A stretch of DNA of 64,000 bases from contig MWCY01000014.1 of assembly GCA_002070275.1 (NCBI GenBank), positions 1 through 64,000 of the forward strand, given 5' to 3'. Both the position numbers and the translations under genes were made by a program. Source of the stretch: Candidatus Hydrogenedentes bacterium ADurb.Bin170. GTDB lineage: Bacteria; Hydrogenedentota; Hydrogenedentia; Hydrogenedentales; CAITNO01. Numbering within the stretch: the first letter of the stretch is position 1; the number at the start of each line of letters is the position of its first letter. The notes beneath the pieces are model-generated. The model was not told where the DNA came from. It saw nothing but the letters and a program-made list of their open reading frames with translations, and made no database searches. Below, piece by piece: positions 24,488 to 33,345 of this stretch.

Positions 24488-27400
24488 ATGAAGATTGCCC
24501 GAATGCATATGGTTATGTGCTATGGCACCGGCTGTGTTGCCAGCGGCTCGCCTGCTGTAAAAGCGGCGCTTCTTGCTGCACTCAAAAAAGCCGACCTTTC
24601 TGACGAAGTATCTGTGATTGAGTCCGGATGCAATGGTTTCTGCGCAAACGGCCCCATTCTTGTTGTGTATCCCGGCGGCATTTTCTATCACGACCTGAAG
24701 CCTTCCGACATGGAAGAGCTGGTGCAGGAGCATGTGCTGAAGGGGCGCCCGGTGGAACGGCTGATGTTCACTGATCCGGTGAGCAATAAGCCCGTTCCGC
24801 TCGTGAAGGATATTCCCTTCTTCTCCCGTCAGTGTGTCCGTGTTCTGTCGAACAAGGGGCGTATTGCGGCGGAAAGCATTGAGGAATACATCGCTTATGA
24901 CGGCTACAGCGCCTATCTCAAAGCGCTGATGCGGATGAAACCTGAAGAGATCATCGCGGAAGTGAAGGCATCGGGCCTGCGCGGTCGCGGCGGTGCGGGT
25001 TTCCCAACAGCCATCAAGTGGGATCTGTGCAGAAAATCGCCTGGCGATTTGAAATACATTCTCTGCAATGCGGATGAAGGTGACCCGGGAGCGTTTATGG
25101 ACCGCAGTATTCTGGAAGCGGATCCTCATGCGCTGCTGGAAGGCATGCTGATCGGAGCGTTGGCAATCGGCGCTTCGGAAGGCTACATCTATTGCCGTGC
25201 AGAATACCCTCTGGCGCTGGAGCGCCTGCGCCACGCCATTGCGGAATGCCGTGCCATGGGACTTATCGGCAAAAACATTCTGGGCACGGACTTTTCCTTT
25301 GATTTCCATATTGCCCAGGGATCGGGTGCTTTTGTATGCGGTGAAGAGACGGCGTTGATGCGTTCGGTGGAAGGCAAGCGGGGCGAACCCCGCCCGCGTC
25401 CACCTTTCCCGGCTGTGGCTGGCCTGTGGGAAAAACCATCTGTGCTGAACAACGTCGAAACATTTGCGAATATTCCGCTGATTATCCGCAACGGCAGTGA
25501 CTGGTATCGCAGCAAGGGTACGGAAAAAAGCCCGGGCACGAAGATTTTTGCTGTGACCGGCAAGATCAACAATATCGGGCTGGTGGAAGTACCCATCGGC
25601 ATTTCTCTCGGCGAGATCGTTTACGATATCGGCGGTGGTATTCCCAATGGCAAAGCATTCAAAGCAGCGCAGATTGGCGGGCCTTCCGGCGGCTGCATTC
25701 CTAAAGAGCATTTGAATGTGCCCATTGATTTCGAGACGCTGACAGAGCTGGGTGCCATCATGGGCTCCGGCGGTCTGATTGTAATGGATGAAGACACGTG
25801 CATGGTGGACATGGCGCGATTTTTCCTGGATTTCGTACAGGAAGAGTCCTGTGGCAAATGCGTCCCCTGCCGTATCGGCACCAAGCGTATGCTTGAGATC
25901 CTCGACAGGATCTGCGCCGGAGAAGGCGAGGAGGGCGATATTGAAAAACTGATCACCCTCGGAGAGCAGATTAAAGACACTTCCCTGTGCGGACTCGGCC
26001 AGACGGCTCCCAATCCGGTGCTCTCCACAATCCGCCACTTCCGCGAAGAATATGAAATCCATATTCGCGAGAAAAGGTGTCCGGCCGGCGTCTGTTCTGG
26101 CCTGGTTCGTGCCCCTTGTATCAGCGCCTGCCCGGCAGGCGTGTATGTCCCCGGGTTCGTGTCGCTTGTGGGCGAAAAACGTTATGTTGAAGCGCTTCGT
26201 GTGCACCGTGACAAGAACCCCTTTGCCTCTGTCTGCGCACGTGTATGTTTCCATGCCTGTGAACGGAAATGCCGTCGCGCCGATCTGGATGATCCCGTTG
26301 CAATCCGTGGCGTGAAGCGGTTCATGGTGGATCAGGAAGAAGCCATTCAGGTTCCTGAAATCCGTGAAAATGCCGTCAATGCGAAAAAGAAAGTTGCCAT
26401 TATCGGTGCCGGTCCTGCCGGTCTGACTTGTGGTTTCTTCCTGGCGCGGCTGGGTTACAAACCGACGATTTTTGAAGCGGCGTCCAAACCGGGCGGCATG
26501 CTGGTGCAGACAATTCCCGCCTACCGCCTGCCGAGAAAAGAGCTGGAACGTGAAATTGACATGATTCAGCAGATGGGTGTCACGGTGAAGACCAATCAGG
26601 TTCTGGGCTCAGACTTTACCCTTGAAGGACTGCGGGATGAAGGATACGAGGCAGTGTTTCTGGGCGTCGGCGCTCCCACCGGCACCCGGCTGAGCATGCC
26701 CAATGCGGATGCGGAAGGCGTGGACGATTCCCTCACCTTCCTCAGCCAGTACAATCTTACCGGCAGCGCACCTGTAGGCAAGAAAGTGGCGGTCATCGGC
26801 GGCGGTAACGCAGCCATTGATGCGGCGCGTACAGCGCTGCGTCTGGGCGCTGAATCGGTCACCATTCTGTACCGGCGCACCCGGGACGAAATGCCTGCCT
26901 TCAAGGAAGAGATTGATGCGGCGGAAAGCGAAGGCGTTGAACTGAAAACGCTGGTACTGCCTCAGGAAATTATTGCGGAAGACGGCAAGGTTGTCGGTGT
27001 GCGGTGCTTCAACATGTGGCTCGGCGATTTCGACAGCAGCGGCCGCCGCAGGCCTCAGGTCAGTGAAGATACGGAAGCCTTTATAGTGGAAGCCGATCAG
27101 GTCATTGCCGCCATCGGTCAGAAGCTCGACAGCAAGCCGCTGCTCGGATCGCTGACCGTGAATTTTGCGCCCAACGGCTTTATCGCAGCTGATCCACTGA
27201 CCGGACAGACATCGGTGCCCTGGCTTTTTGCGGGTGGTGATGCTGCTACCGGCCCGGCGTCGGTCGTCGAAGCGGTCGGTGCCGGAGAACGTGCCGCCGT
27301 AGGCATTGACAAATTCCTGAGCGGAGAAGAGCATGCCTTCTGGCGTGACGAATATGCCGTGGATTCGGATTACGATCCGGACGCTGACCCTTCCATGGAG

Positions 27401-27553
27401 GGCCGTGCGCAGGTCGAAATGCTGGCTGCAGAAGAACGTGCTCACAGTTTCGATGAAGTGGAACTGGCCTTCAGTGAATCCGTGGCGCTTCGTGAAGCCA
27501 AACGCTGCCTGCGCTGTGATTACCGTGCTCCCGGTCAGACTTCGTGTAAATAA
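24488..27553 (+). CDS. hndC: NuoF-like flavoprotein fused to GltD/NfnB-like oxidoreductase
   Basis: The 1021-residue subunit has three parts. Residues 1-110 are a [2Fe-2S] thioredoxin-like domain (C11, C16, C48, C52). Residues about 110-540 are the NuoF/HydB core with FMN/NADH motifs GLRGRGGAGFPTAIKW, NADEGDPGAFMDR and GSGAFVCGEETAL, and the [4Fe-4S] ligands ESCGKCVPCR...SLCGLG. From about residue 543, where HydB/HndC normally has a 2[4Fe-4S] ferredoxin tail, there is instead a full GltD-type module: Cys-rich N-domain (CPAGVC, CISACPAGV, CARVCFHACERKC), FAD site VAIIGAGPAGLTCG (about 636) and NAD(P) site VAVIGGGNAAIDAAR (about 766). A second pyridine-nucleotide site suggests coupling to NADP(H). 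No internal stop interrupts the fusion. Confidence 0.93.
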   Translation: MKIARMHMVMCYGTGCVASGSPAVKAALLAALKKADLSDEVSVIESGCNGFCANGPILVVYPGGIFYHDLKPSDMEELVQEHVLKGRPVERLMFTDPVSNKPVPLVKDIPFFSRQCVRVLSNKGRIAAESIEEYIAYDGYSAYLKALMRMKPEEIIAEVKASGLRGRGGAGFPTAIKWDLCRKSPGDLKYILCNADEGDPGAFMDRSILEADPHALLEGMLIGALAIGASEGYIYCRAEYPLALERLRHAIAECRAMGLIGKNILGTDFSFDFHIAQGSGAFVCGEETALMRSVEGKRGEPRPRPPFPAVAGLWEKPSVLNNVETFANIPLIIRNGSDWYRSKGTEKSPGTKIFAVTGKINNIGLVEVPIGISLGEIVYDIGGGIPNGKAFKAAQIGGPSGGCIPKEHLNVPIDFETLTELGAIMGSGGLIVMDEDTCMVDMARFFLDFVQEESCGKCVPCRIGTKRMLEILDRICAGEGEEGDIEKLITLGEQIKDTSLCGLGQTAPNPVLSTIRHFREEYEIHIREKRCPAGVCSGLVRAPCISACPAGVYVPGFVSLVGEKRYVEALRVHRDKNPFASVCARVCFHACERKCRRADLDDPVAIRGVKRFMVDQEEAIQVPEIRENAVNAKKKVAIIGAGPAGLTCGFFLARLGYKPTIFEAASKPGGMLVQTIPAYRLPRKELEREIDMIQQMGVTVKTNQVLGSDFTLEGLRDEGYEAVFLGVGAPTGTRLSMPNADAEGVDDSLTFLSQYNLTGSAPVGKKVAVIGGGNAAIDAARTALRLGAESVTILYRRTRDEMPAFKEEIDAAESEGVELKTLVLPQEIIAEDGKVVGVRCFNMWLGDFDSSGRRRPQVSEDTEAFIVEADQVIAAIGQKLDSKPLLGSLTVNFAPNGFIAADPLTGQTSVPWLFAGGDAATGPASVVEAVGAGERAAVGIDKFLSGEEHAFWRDEYAVDSDYDPDADPSMEGRAQVEMLAAEERAHSFDEVELAFSESVALREAKRCLRCDYRAPGQTSCK

Positions 27554-27574
27554 CCCATCAAGGAGATTGAAATA

Positions 27575-29347
27575 ATGGCAAAAATAACCATAGATAACGA
27601 AGTGGTGGAAGTGCCTGATGGCACCACCATTCTTGCCGCTGCGCGGCGGGCGGGCATTAAAATCCCCACCCTGTGTTATTTGGAAGACGTTCAGGCTATT
27701 GGTGCCTGCCGTGTATGTATGGTGGAAGTGGAAGGCGCCCGTACGCTGGTCGCGTCTTGTGTTGCGCCGGTGAGTGACGGCATGGTCGTGCATACGAACA
27801 GCAAAAAAGCGCGTGCCGCCCGTAAAATGGTGGTGGAGCTGCTGCTCTCCGATCATACCGGCGACTGCCAGGTGTGCGACCGCAACGACGACTGCGAACT
27901 GCAGGCGCTCGCACGGGATCTCGGCATCCGGGACATCACCTATCAGGGTGAAAAGAGCCGCAGACTTGTGGACGACAGCACCCCGGCACTGGTGCGCGAC
28001 AGCGCAAAGTGCGTGCTGTGCCGCCGTTGCGTTACCGTGTGCGCCGACACCCAGAGTGTGGGCGGTATTTTCCCGCAGGGCCGCGGTTTTGAAACCGTGA
28101 TCGGGCCCGCCTTTGCCGGTGAACTCGATGATATCGTCTGTGTCCAGTGCGGGCAGTGTGCCGCGGTATGCCCTGTCGGTGCGATTTCCGAGCGTGATCA
28201 GGTGCAGGAAGTCTGGGCGGCGCTGGACGATCCGACGAAAACCGTGGTCGTTCAGACGGCGCCGGCGATCCGTGCAGCACTGGGCGAATGCTTTGGCCTT
28301 GAGCCGGGCACCTTGGTGACCGGACGCATGGTGACGGCACTGCGCCGCCTCGGATTCCATGCGGTTTTCGACACCAACTTTGCCGCCGACCTGACGATTA
28401 TGGAAGAGGGTAACGAGCTGCTGACCCGGCTGAAAAAAGCACTGACCGGTGAAGGCGACGTGGCGCTTCCCATGTTCACGAGCTGCTCTCCGGGCTGGAT
28501 CAAGTACATTGAGTACTTCTATCCGGATATGCTGAACAATCTGTCCACCTGCAAATCACCGCAGCAGATGTTCGGTGCCATTGCCAAGACCTACTATGCC
28601 CAGAAGATCGGCAAGAAGCCCGAGGATATGATTGTCGTGTCGATTATGCCCTGCACCGCCAAGAAGTACGAGGCGCAGCGGCCCGAGATGCGCGACAGCG
28701 GTGTGCAGGATGTGGACTATGTGCTGACAACCCGTGAGCTGGGCCGTATGATTACGGAAGCGGGTATTGACTTCGTGAACCTTCCCGACGGGAAGCAGGA
28801 TTCTCCCATCGGGCTGGGCTCCGGTGCTGCGGACATTTTTGCCAATACCGGCGGTGTCATGGAAGCCGCACTGCGGACTGCTTGGGAAGTGGTGACCGGA
28901 CAGGAACTGCCCTTCGATAATCTGCACGTGACCCCGGTTGCAGGTCTCGACGGGATCAAGGAAGCCTCCGCCACCTTTACCAACTGCCTGCCTGAATGGT
29001 CTTTCCTGGAAGGCGTTACCGCAAAAGTGGCGGTCGCCCACGGCCTCGGCAACGCCCGGAGACTGATTGAAAAGATCCGTGCCGGTGAAGCATCCTATCA
29101 CTTCATCGAAATCATGACCTGTCCCGGCGGCTGTATCGGCGGTGGCGGGCAGCCCCGTATGACCACCAATGCCATCCGCAAAAAACGCATCGAAGCCATT
29201 TACAAGGAAGACGAAGGCAAGGCACTGCGCAAGTCCCATAAGAACCCTGAAATCCTTCAGGTTTATGAGGAATTTCTGGGCGCACCGCTGGGTGAGCTGT
29301 CTCATAAACTGCTTCACACCAAATATACGCCCCGTACCAAGGTTTGA
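27575..29347 (+). CDS. hndD: [FeFe]-hydrogenase catalytic subunit
   Basis: The 590-residue catalytic subunit reversibly reduces protons to H2. Domains in order: [2Fe-2S] (C34, C45, C48, C62), His-Cys [4Fe-4S] (H94, C98, C101, C107), two [4Fe-4S] (C146/149/152/156 and C189/192/195/199), then the H-cluster domain with L1 C304 in FTSCSPGW, L2 C360 in MPCTAKK, and L3 C516/C520 in CPGGCIGGGG. S305 replaces the usual proton-relay Cys of TSCCP. The C-terminal SLYE-type tail ends in KLLHTKYTPR. Subunit make-up matches NAD(P)-linked, often electron-bifurcating hydrogenases that use ferredoxin. AAGGAG lies 8 nt before the ATG. The HydEFG maturases are not in the window. Confidence 0.96.
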   Translation: MAKITIDNEVVEVPDGTTILAAARRAGIKIPTLCYLEDVQAIGACRVCMVEVEGARTLVASCVAPVSDGMVVHTNSKKARAARKMVVELLLSDHTGDCQVCDRNDDCELQALARDLGIRDITYQGEKSRRLVDDSTPALVRDSAKCVLCRRCVTVCADTQSVGGIFPQGRGFETVIGPAFAGELDDIVCVQCGQCAAVCPVGAISERDQVQEVWAALDDPTKTVVVQTAPAIRAALGECFGLEPGTLVTGRMVTALRRLGFHAVFDTNFAADLTIMEEGNELLTRLKKALTGEGDVALPMFTSCSPGWIKYIEYFYPDMLNNLSTCKSPQQMFGAIAKTYYAQKIGKKPEDMIVVSIMPCTAKKYEAQRPEMRDSGVQDVDYVLTTRELGRMITEAGIDFVNLPDGKQDSPIGLGSGAADIFANTGGVMEAALRTAWEVVTGQELPFDNLHVTPVAGLDGIKEASATFTNCLPEWSFLEGVTAKVAVAHGLGNARRLIEKIRAGEASYHFIEIMTCPGGCIGGGGQPRMTTNAIRKKRIEAIYKEDEGKALRKSHKNPEILQVYEEFLGAPLGELSHKLLHTKYTPRTKV

Positions 29348-29375
29348 GACTTCTGACCTGACTGGATGACTGCTG

Positions 29376-29415
29376 CAGCAGCCGGTGTGTTTTCGCGCCG
29401 GCTGCTGTTTTTTTT
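29376..29415 (+). terminator. Terminator of the hydrogenase operon
   Basis: A perfect 10-bp stem CAGCAGCCGG / CCGGCTGCTG with a 12-nt loop is followed by eight T, 28 bp after the hydrogenase stop. Confidence 0.92.
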
Positions 29416-29441
29416 CTTCGTCATTGCGGTATAGTAAGAGC

Positions 29442-30896
29442 ATGAATACACCTTCGGATAAACTGGCACAACTCAAGCAGGCGCTCGGTCTGAAATCTGG
29501 TGCGGATATCTCGCCGGGGAGTGCGTCGGTTCGGAAAAAGAAATCACCCGGCAAAGCGAAGGCACGGATATCCGCTTCAGATAGAGGAACAGAACCGCCT
29601 CTGTCTGGATCGGAACTGTCACAGCGGCTGTACCGTCATCTGGGGCTGGGGGAGCACCTCTCCGCTGTTTTTCCTGAAAAGGACTCGGGGGAAGCGGTGC
29701 CGCTGGAATCTCTGCTGGGCGGAGAGCTTGTGGAAAATGAAGAAGGTTCCTTTTATCTGTGGAAACGTTCTTTTCCCTTAACGTATCAGGTAGGAAAGGT
29801 GCCTCTTCTCGAAGGGCTTCGCTGCGGTGGTCGGGAGATAGCGCTCAGCGCCCTTGATGACAGCCTTTCTTCTTTCGATCCGGCGCGGGCGTGTTTTCTC
29901 GATGCGGAAACAAGCGGTCTGGCGGGTGGAGCGGGTACGGTCGCCTTTCTGATTGGCGTGGGTTATTACAGCGACAACGCCTTTACTCTGGAGCAGTGTT
30001 TTATGCGGGATTACGACGATGAACCTGCCATGCTCCGCTACCTGTCGGAAAAATTGATGCCCTTTGAAACGCTGGTCAGTTACAACGGGAAAAGTTTTGA
30101 TGCGCCTCTGCTCCGCTCGCGCTTTGTCCAGAATCGGGTTCCTTTTCCTCTCGATCGGGTGCCTCATTATGATCTGGTACATGCGGTACGCCGTCTGTGG
30201 CGTAGGCGTCTGAAAGATTGCAGCCTCGGAAATATTGAAGCCTCCGTGCTTCATTTCCGCCGTGAAAATGATGTGCCCGGCTATCTGATTCCTCAACTCT
30301 GGTTTGATTATCTTGAAGCGCGGGACGGCAGACCGCTGACCGGCGTGTTCATGCACCACGCCTGGGATATCCTTTCGCTTGCGGCACTGGCGGGGCATCT
30401 GGCAAACTGCCTTTCGGAAAAAGAGGGCAGCACGCTTTTTCATGCGGAAGATCAGGTGTCGCTGGTACGTCTTTATTTCAGAAAAAAAGAATACAGTCAG
30501 GCAGTGGCGCAGGGTGAAAAATTTCTGGAAGGCTCCCGCATAAACGACCTGCTGCGCCTGGATTGTCTGAAGCTCGTGGGAAAGGCTCATAAAAAACTGG
30601 GCAACTTTGAAGAGATGCGGATCAGCCTTGAAACGATTCATCGGGAATACCCGCAGGATCCTGAAGGTGCTGAACTGCTTTCCCAGTATTATGAACATCA
30701 CAGCCGCAATCTTATTGCCGCCAGGGATGTCTGCCGGGAAACACTCGATTGTATTGCCGCCTCGCCTGATGCGCAGCGTGGCCTGACTGATTTTTCCCAC
30801 TCTTCGCTTCAGGGAAGGCATCGGCGGCTGGAAAAGAAACTGGAGCGTCTGCGCGGGAAACACGAAGATCCTGATTTGCCGGATATGGATGAGTAA
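29442..30896 (+). CDS. YprB-like RNase H-fold nuclease
   Basis: The 484-residue protein has a basic, low-complexity N-terminus, then an RNase H-like 3'-5' exonuclease fold. Acidic metal ligands are visible in FLDAETSGLAGG (about residue 150), VSYNGKSFDAPLLRSR (about 209-224) and the HHAWDILSLAALA end (about 305-317), the DEDD pattern of the RNase_H_2/YprB family. The C-terminal third is TPR-like helical (VGKAHKKLGNFEEMR). The ATG at 29442 lies just beyond the hydrogenase terminator; upstream in-frame codons fall inside that terminator, so I excluded them. The substrate is unknown; a single-strand DNA or RNA processing role is likely. Confidence 0.85.
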   Translation: MNTPSDKLAQLKQALGLKSGADISPGSASVRKKKSPGKAKARISASDRGTEPPLSGSELSQRLYRHLGLGEHLSAVFPEKDSGEAVPLESLLGGELVENEEGSFYLWKRSFPLTYQVGKVPLLEGLRCGGREIALSALDDSLSSFDPARACFLDAETSGLAGGAGTVAFLIGVGYYSDNAFTLEQCFMRDYDDEPAMLRYLSEKLMPFETLVSYNGKSFDAPLLRSRFVQNRVPFPLDRVPHYDLVHAVRRLWRRRLKDCSLGNIEASVLHFRRENDVPGYLIPQLWFDYLEARDGRPLTGVFMHHAWDILSLAALAGHLANCLSEKEGSTLFHAEDQVSLVRLYFRKKEYSQAVAQGEKFLEGSRINDLLRLDCLKLVGKAHKKLGNFEEMRISLETIHREYPQDPEGAELLSQYYEHHSRNLIAARDVCRETLDCIAASPDAQRGLTDFSHSSLQGRHRRLEKKLERLRGKHEDPDLPDMDE

Positions 30897-30917
30897 GCGG
30901 AACAGGAGAACCACTCA

Positions 30918-31931
30918 ATGGCCGGATTGAACTATCGCCGCATGTTGCACGCCGGAACGGCCGGCCTGAAACTGCTGCGCGGCGTCCTCGGTCTGGGCAG
31001 GGTGCCGCTTTTTCTTTCCTGGAATATTACATTCCGGTGTAACCTGCGCTGTGCCTACTGCGGTGCTTCGGACGCGCCCCGACGTGAGATGTCGGCTGAG
31101 GAAATTCTTGCCGGCACGAAGGAAATGTACAAGCTCGGTGCGCGCTGGATCACGTTCGGGGGCGGAGAACCGCTGCTCAGATCTGATATCGGAGAGATTC
31201 TGCACGGCGCATCGGAGCAGGGTTACCAGGTGTTCCTCAGCACCAATGGTTCCCTCCTTCCTAAAAAAATAGAGTTGCTCCCTGCGGTAGATCATATTAA
31301 CCTCAGTCTGGACGGACCCCGGGAGATTCATGATCAGGTGCGCGGGGAAGGCGCGTTTGCCGGGATGATGAAAGGGGCAGATGCGGCGGCGGCAGCGGGT
31401 ATCTCCTATTCTTTTTTATGTACACTGGGTGCGCACAATCTGAACGTTGTGGAGGAGACGGTACGGATTGCCCGGGAGCGGCAGGTCTGGGTCATGTTTC
31501 AGCCTGCAACCCTTTGGCTCGATTCCTCCACCGCCGACAACCCTGTCGCAGCGCAGCCGGAGCAGTACAGAGAAGCAATGGAGCAGCTGATGGCGTTGAA
31601 AGCGGCAGGCGCACCCATCGCCAATTCCCGGGCGGGACTGCGCCATCTGGCACAGTGGCCGAATCATACCAAGATCCGCTGTCTTGCCGGACGCCTCTCT
31701 GTGGTGATTGAGCCCGACGGTACCATGCTTTCCTGTCACCAGTATGAAGTGGGTCGTTTTCTTGAGCAGACGGGTGGATCGGGTATCAGGATGGGAGAGC
31801 AGTTCCGGAATCTGATCCCGCCCCGTGGCTGTACACAATGCTGGTGCGCGCCGGTGGTAGAGCTTGCTCTGATCGCCTCGTTCAATCCGGAGGCGTTCTG
31901 GAACAGTTTCCGCCGTGTTTTTAAAGAATAA
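30918..31931 (+). CDS. Radical SAM protein with short SPASM-like tail
   Basis: The 337-residue protein has the radical SAM cluster motif C41, C45, C48 in FRCNLRCAYCG, the glycine-rich FGGGEPLLRSD strand and NLSLDGPREIHDQVRG. The C-terminal region carries further cysteines (IRCLAG, MLSCHQYEVGR, CTQCWCAP), a pattern typical of SPASM-type auxiliary Fe-S sites though shortened. GGAG precedes the ATG. It lies 21 bp after the RNase H-like gene and 41 bp before an aminotransferase gene in the same direction. Such pairs occur in biosynthesis of modified sugars, peptides or lipids; no precursor peptide is visible here. The substrate is not assignable. Confidence 0.88.
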   Translation: MAGLNYRRMLHAGTAGLKLLRGVLGLGRVPLFLSWNITFRCNLRCAYCGASDAPRREMSAEEILAGTKEMYKLGARWITFGGGEPLLRSDIGEILHGASEQGYQVFLSTNGSLLPKKIELLPAVDHINLSLDGPREIHDQVRGEGAFAGMMKGADAAAAAGISYSFLCTLGAHNLNVVEETVRIARERQVWVMFQPATLWLDSSTADNPVAAQPEQYREAMEQLMALKAAGAPIANSRAGLRHLAQWPNHTKIRCLAGRLSVVIEPDGTMLSCHQYEVGRFLEQTGGSGIRMGEQFRNLIPPRGCTQCWCAPVVELALIASFNPEAFWNSFRRVFKE

Positions 31932-31972
31932 CAATACACAAATGAATTTCGTCTATAGAACAGGAAACCAAA

Positions 31973-33166
31973 ATGATACCCAGACGTCTGGCACAGAAAG
32001 AAAAAGGGGAGTGGGCGCTCTTACAAAAATGGATGGCGGAAAGTGATGCTTCGGCAACGGCATTTCTGCAGGAATGGGAACAGAAGCTGGCTGCTTATAT
32101 TGGCGTGCCCGATGTGGCGGCGGTCAGTTCCGGACGCCAGGCGCTTCGTCTGATTCTTGAGCATCTCGGGGTCGGCGCCGGTGATGAGCTGATTGTACCA
32201 GCCTACACGCTGGGTGAAATGCTGCCTTTTGTTGCTTCTCTTGGCGTGACGCTGGTGCCGGCGGACATCGACCCGGAATCGATGAATATTACGCCTGAGA
32301 CTGTGGCGCATCGCCTGACCGGGAAAACACGTGCGATTCTGGCACTCCATATTTTCGGAGTGCCCTGTGATATTCAGGGGATCCGGGCATTGGCAGATCA
32401 CCATGGCGTGAAGGTCATAGAGGATTGCGCCCATTCACTGGGTGCACGGGTGCAGGGACGACCGACAGGATCTTTCGGCGACGCTTCTTTTTTCAGTTTT
32501 GAAATTACAAAAATGATCAATACATACGGAGGCGGGCTGGTTGCTTCGTCGACTCGGCCGCTGGTTGATGCGGCACGTGCATTCAACAACAGTGAGCCGC
32601 CGGGTTATACAACGTTGGAAAACAAGATGCAGGGCGTCCGCCTGGAAGAGAGCTTTTTCCGGCGGCGCCTCATGTATCTGCCTCTTTTTATGCTCGCATC
32701 TCCAGCCTGGCAGCCGCTCATGAACAGGCTGTACCGGAGTTCTCAGCAAAAGCAGAAGAAACGGGAGCAGTATTCTGATGTGCAGGCGCGACTCGGGCTG
32801 ATAAAACTGGCACATCTTGAGGAACGGACGGCGCTGCGGCAGGAGCGTATTGCTCTGATGAACTCCCTGCTGCATGAGGATATCAGGCCGCAGCAGGTGA
32901 GAGAAGGGGACAGTGCCAGCGGTTATTTTTATGTAGTGCGCCTGCCGGTAAAAGCAGCGGCGGTGCGGCGGCGGCTTCTCTTCCGCGGAATCGATGCAGG
33001 CGCGGGCAATGAGATTATGGACCACTGTGCAGCCCAGCTGGGTTACACGGACTGTCCGGGCATCGATACGGTTTTTGAGCATGCTCTGGCGCTGCCGATG
33101 TATGACGGAATCAAAGAAAAAGATTGCGAACAGGTGATCTTGACATTGAATAAAGTACTTGCCTGA
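31973..33166 (+). CDS. DegT/DnrJ/EryC1/StrS-family PLP aminotransferase
   Basis: The 397-residue protein has the family features: AAVSSGRQALRLILEHLGVG at the cofactor-binding start, DELIVPAYT, ALHIFGVPCDI, VIEDCAHSLGARVQGRPTGS and the PLP-lysine segment FSFEITKMINTYGGG with Lys at about residue 180. These enzymes aminate keto-sugars or related carbonyls. A basic stretch (SSQQKQKKREQ, about 258-268) is unusual and may face a membrane or partner. It is the last gene of the group started by the RNase H-like protein; a promoter for the next gene lies about 100 bp on. Confidence 0.88.
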   Translation: MIPRRLAQKEKGEWALLQKWMAESDASATAFLQEWEQKLAAYIGVPDVAAVSSGRQALRLILEHLGVGAGDELIVPAYTLGEMLPFVASLGVTLVPADIDPESMNITPETVAHRLTGKTRAILALHIFGVPCDIQGIRALADHHGVKVIEDCAHSLGARVQGRPTGSFGDASFFSFEITKMINTYGGGLVASSTRPLVDAARAFNNSEPPGYTTLENKMQGVRLEESFFRRRLMYLPLFMLASPAWQPLMNRLYRSSQQKQKKREQYSDVQARLGLIKLAHLEERTALRQERIALMNSLLHEDIRPQQVREGDSASGYFYVVRLPVKAAAVRRRLLFRGIDAGAGNEIMDHCAAQLGYTDCPGIDTVFEHALALPMYDGIKEKDCEQVILTLNKVLA

Positions 33167-33267
33167 TCCGGAGTGTTCGGCAGATTACGGGCGGATTGAA
33201 GCAAGGTCATTTCACGGGGATTTCCGAGGCGAAAACATGCACTTCCGGGCATCCGTCCGTGCCGCTT

Positions 33268-33296
33268 TTGATTGGTGCCGGATGATGGGATATAAT
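33268..33296 (+). promoter_or_regulatory. Sigma-70-type promoter for the Gfo/Idh/MocA operon
   Basis: TTGATT (33268-33273), a 17-bp spacer and consensus TATAAT (33291-33296), followed about 50 bp later by the AAAGGAG site and start of the oxidoreductase. Confidence 0.75.
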
Positions 33297-33345
33297 CAAT
33301 TTTCCTCTAACCGTCAACCCTGTCTTCATGAAAGGAGCACGCATC

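Noticed and set aside
24440-28360. Very long minus-strand open frames opposite hndC and hndD (604 and 583 residues)
   Set aside because: They mirror strongly conserved plus-strand enzymes and read as His/Arg/Gln-rich shadow protein with no domain.
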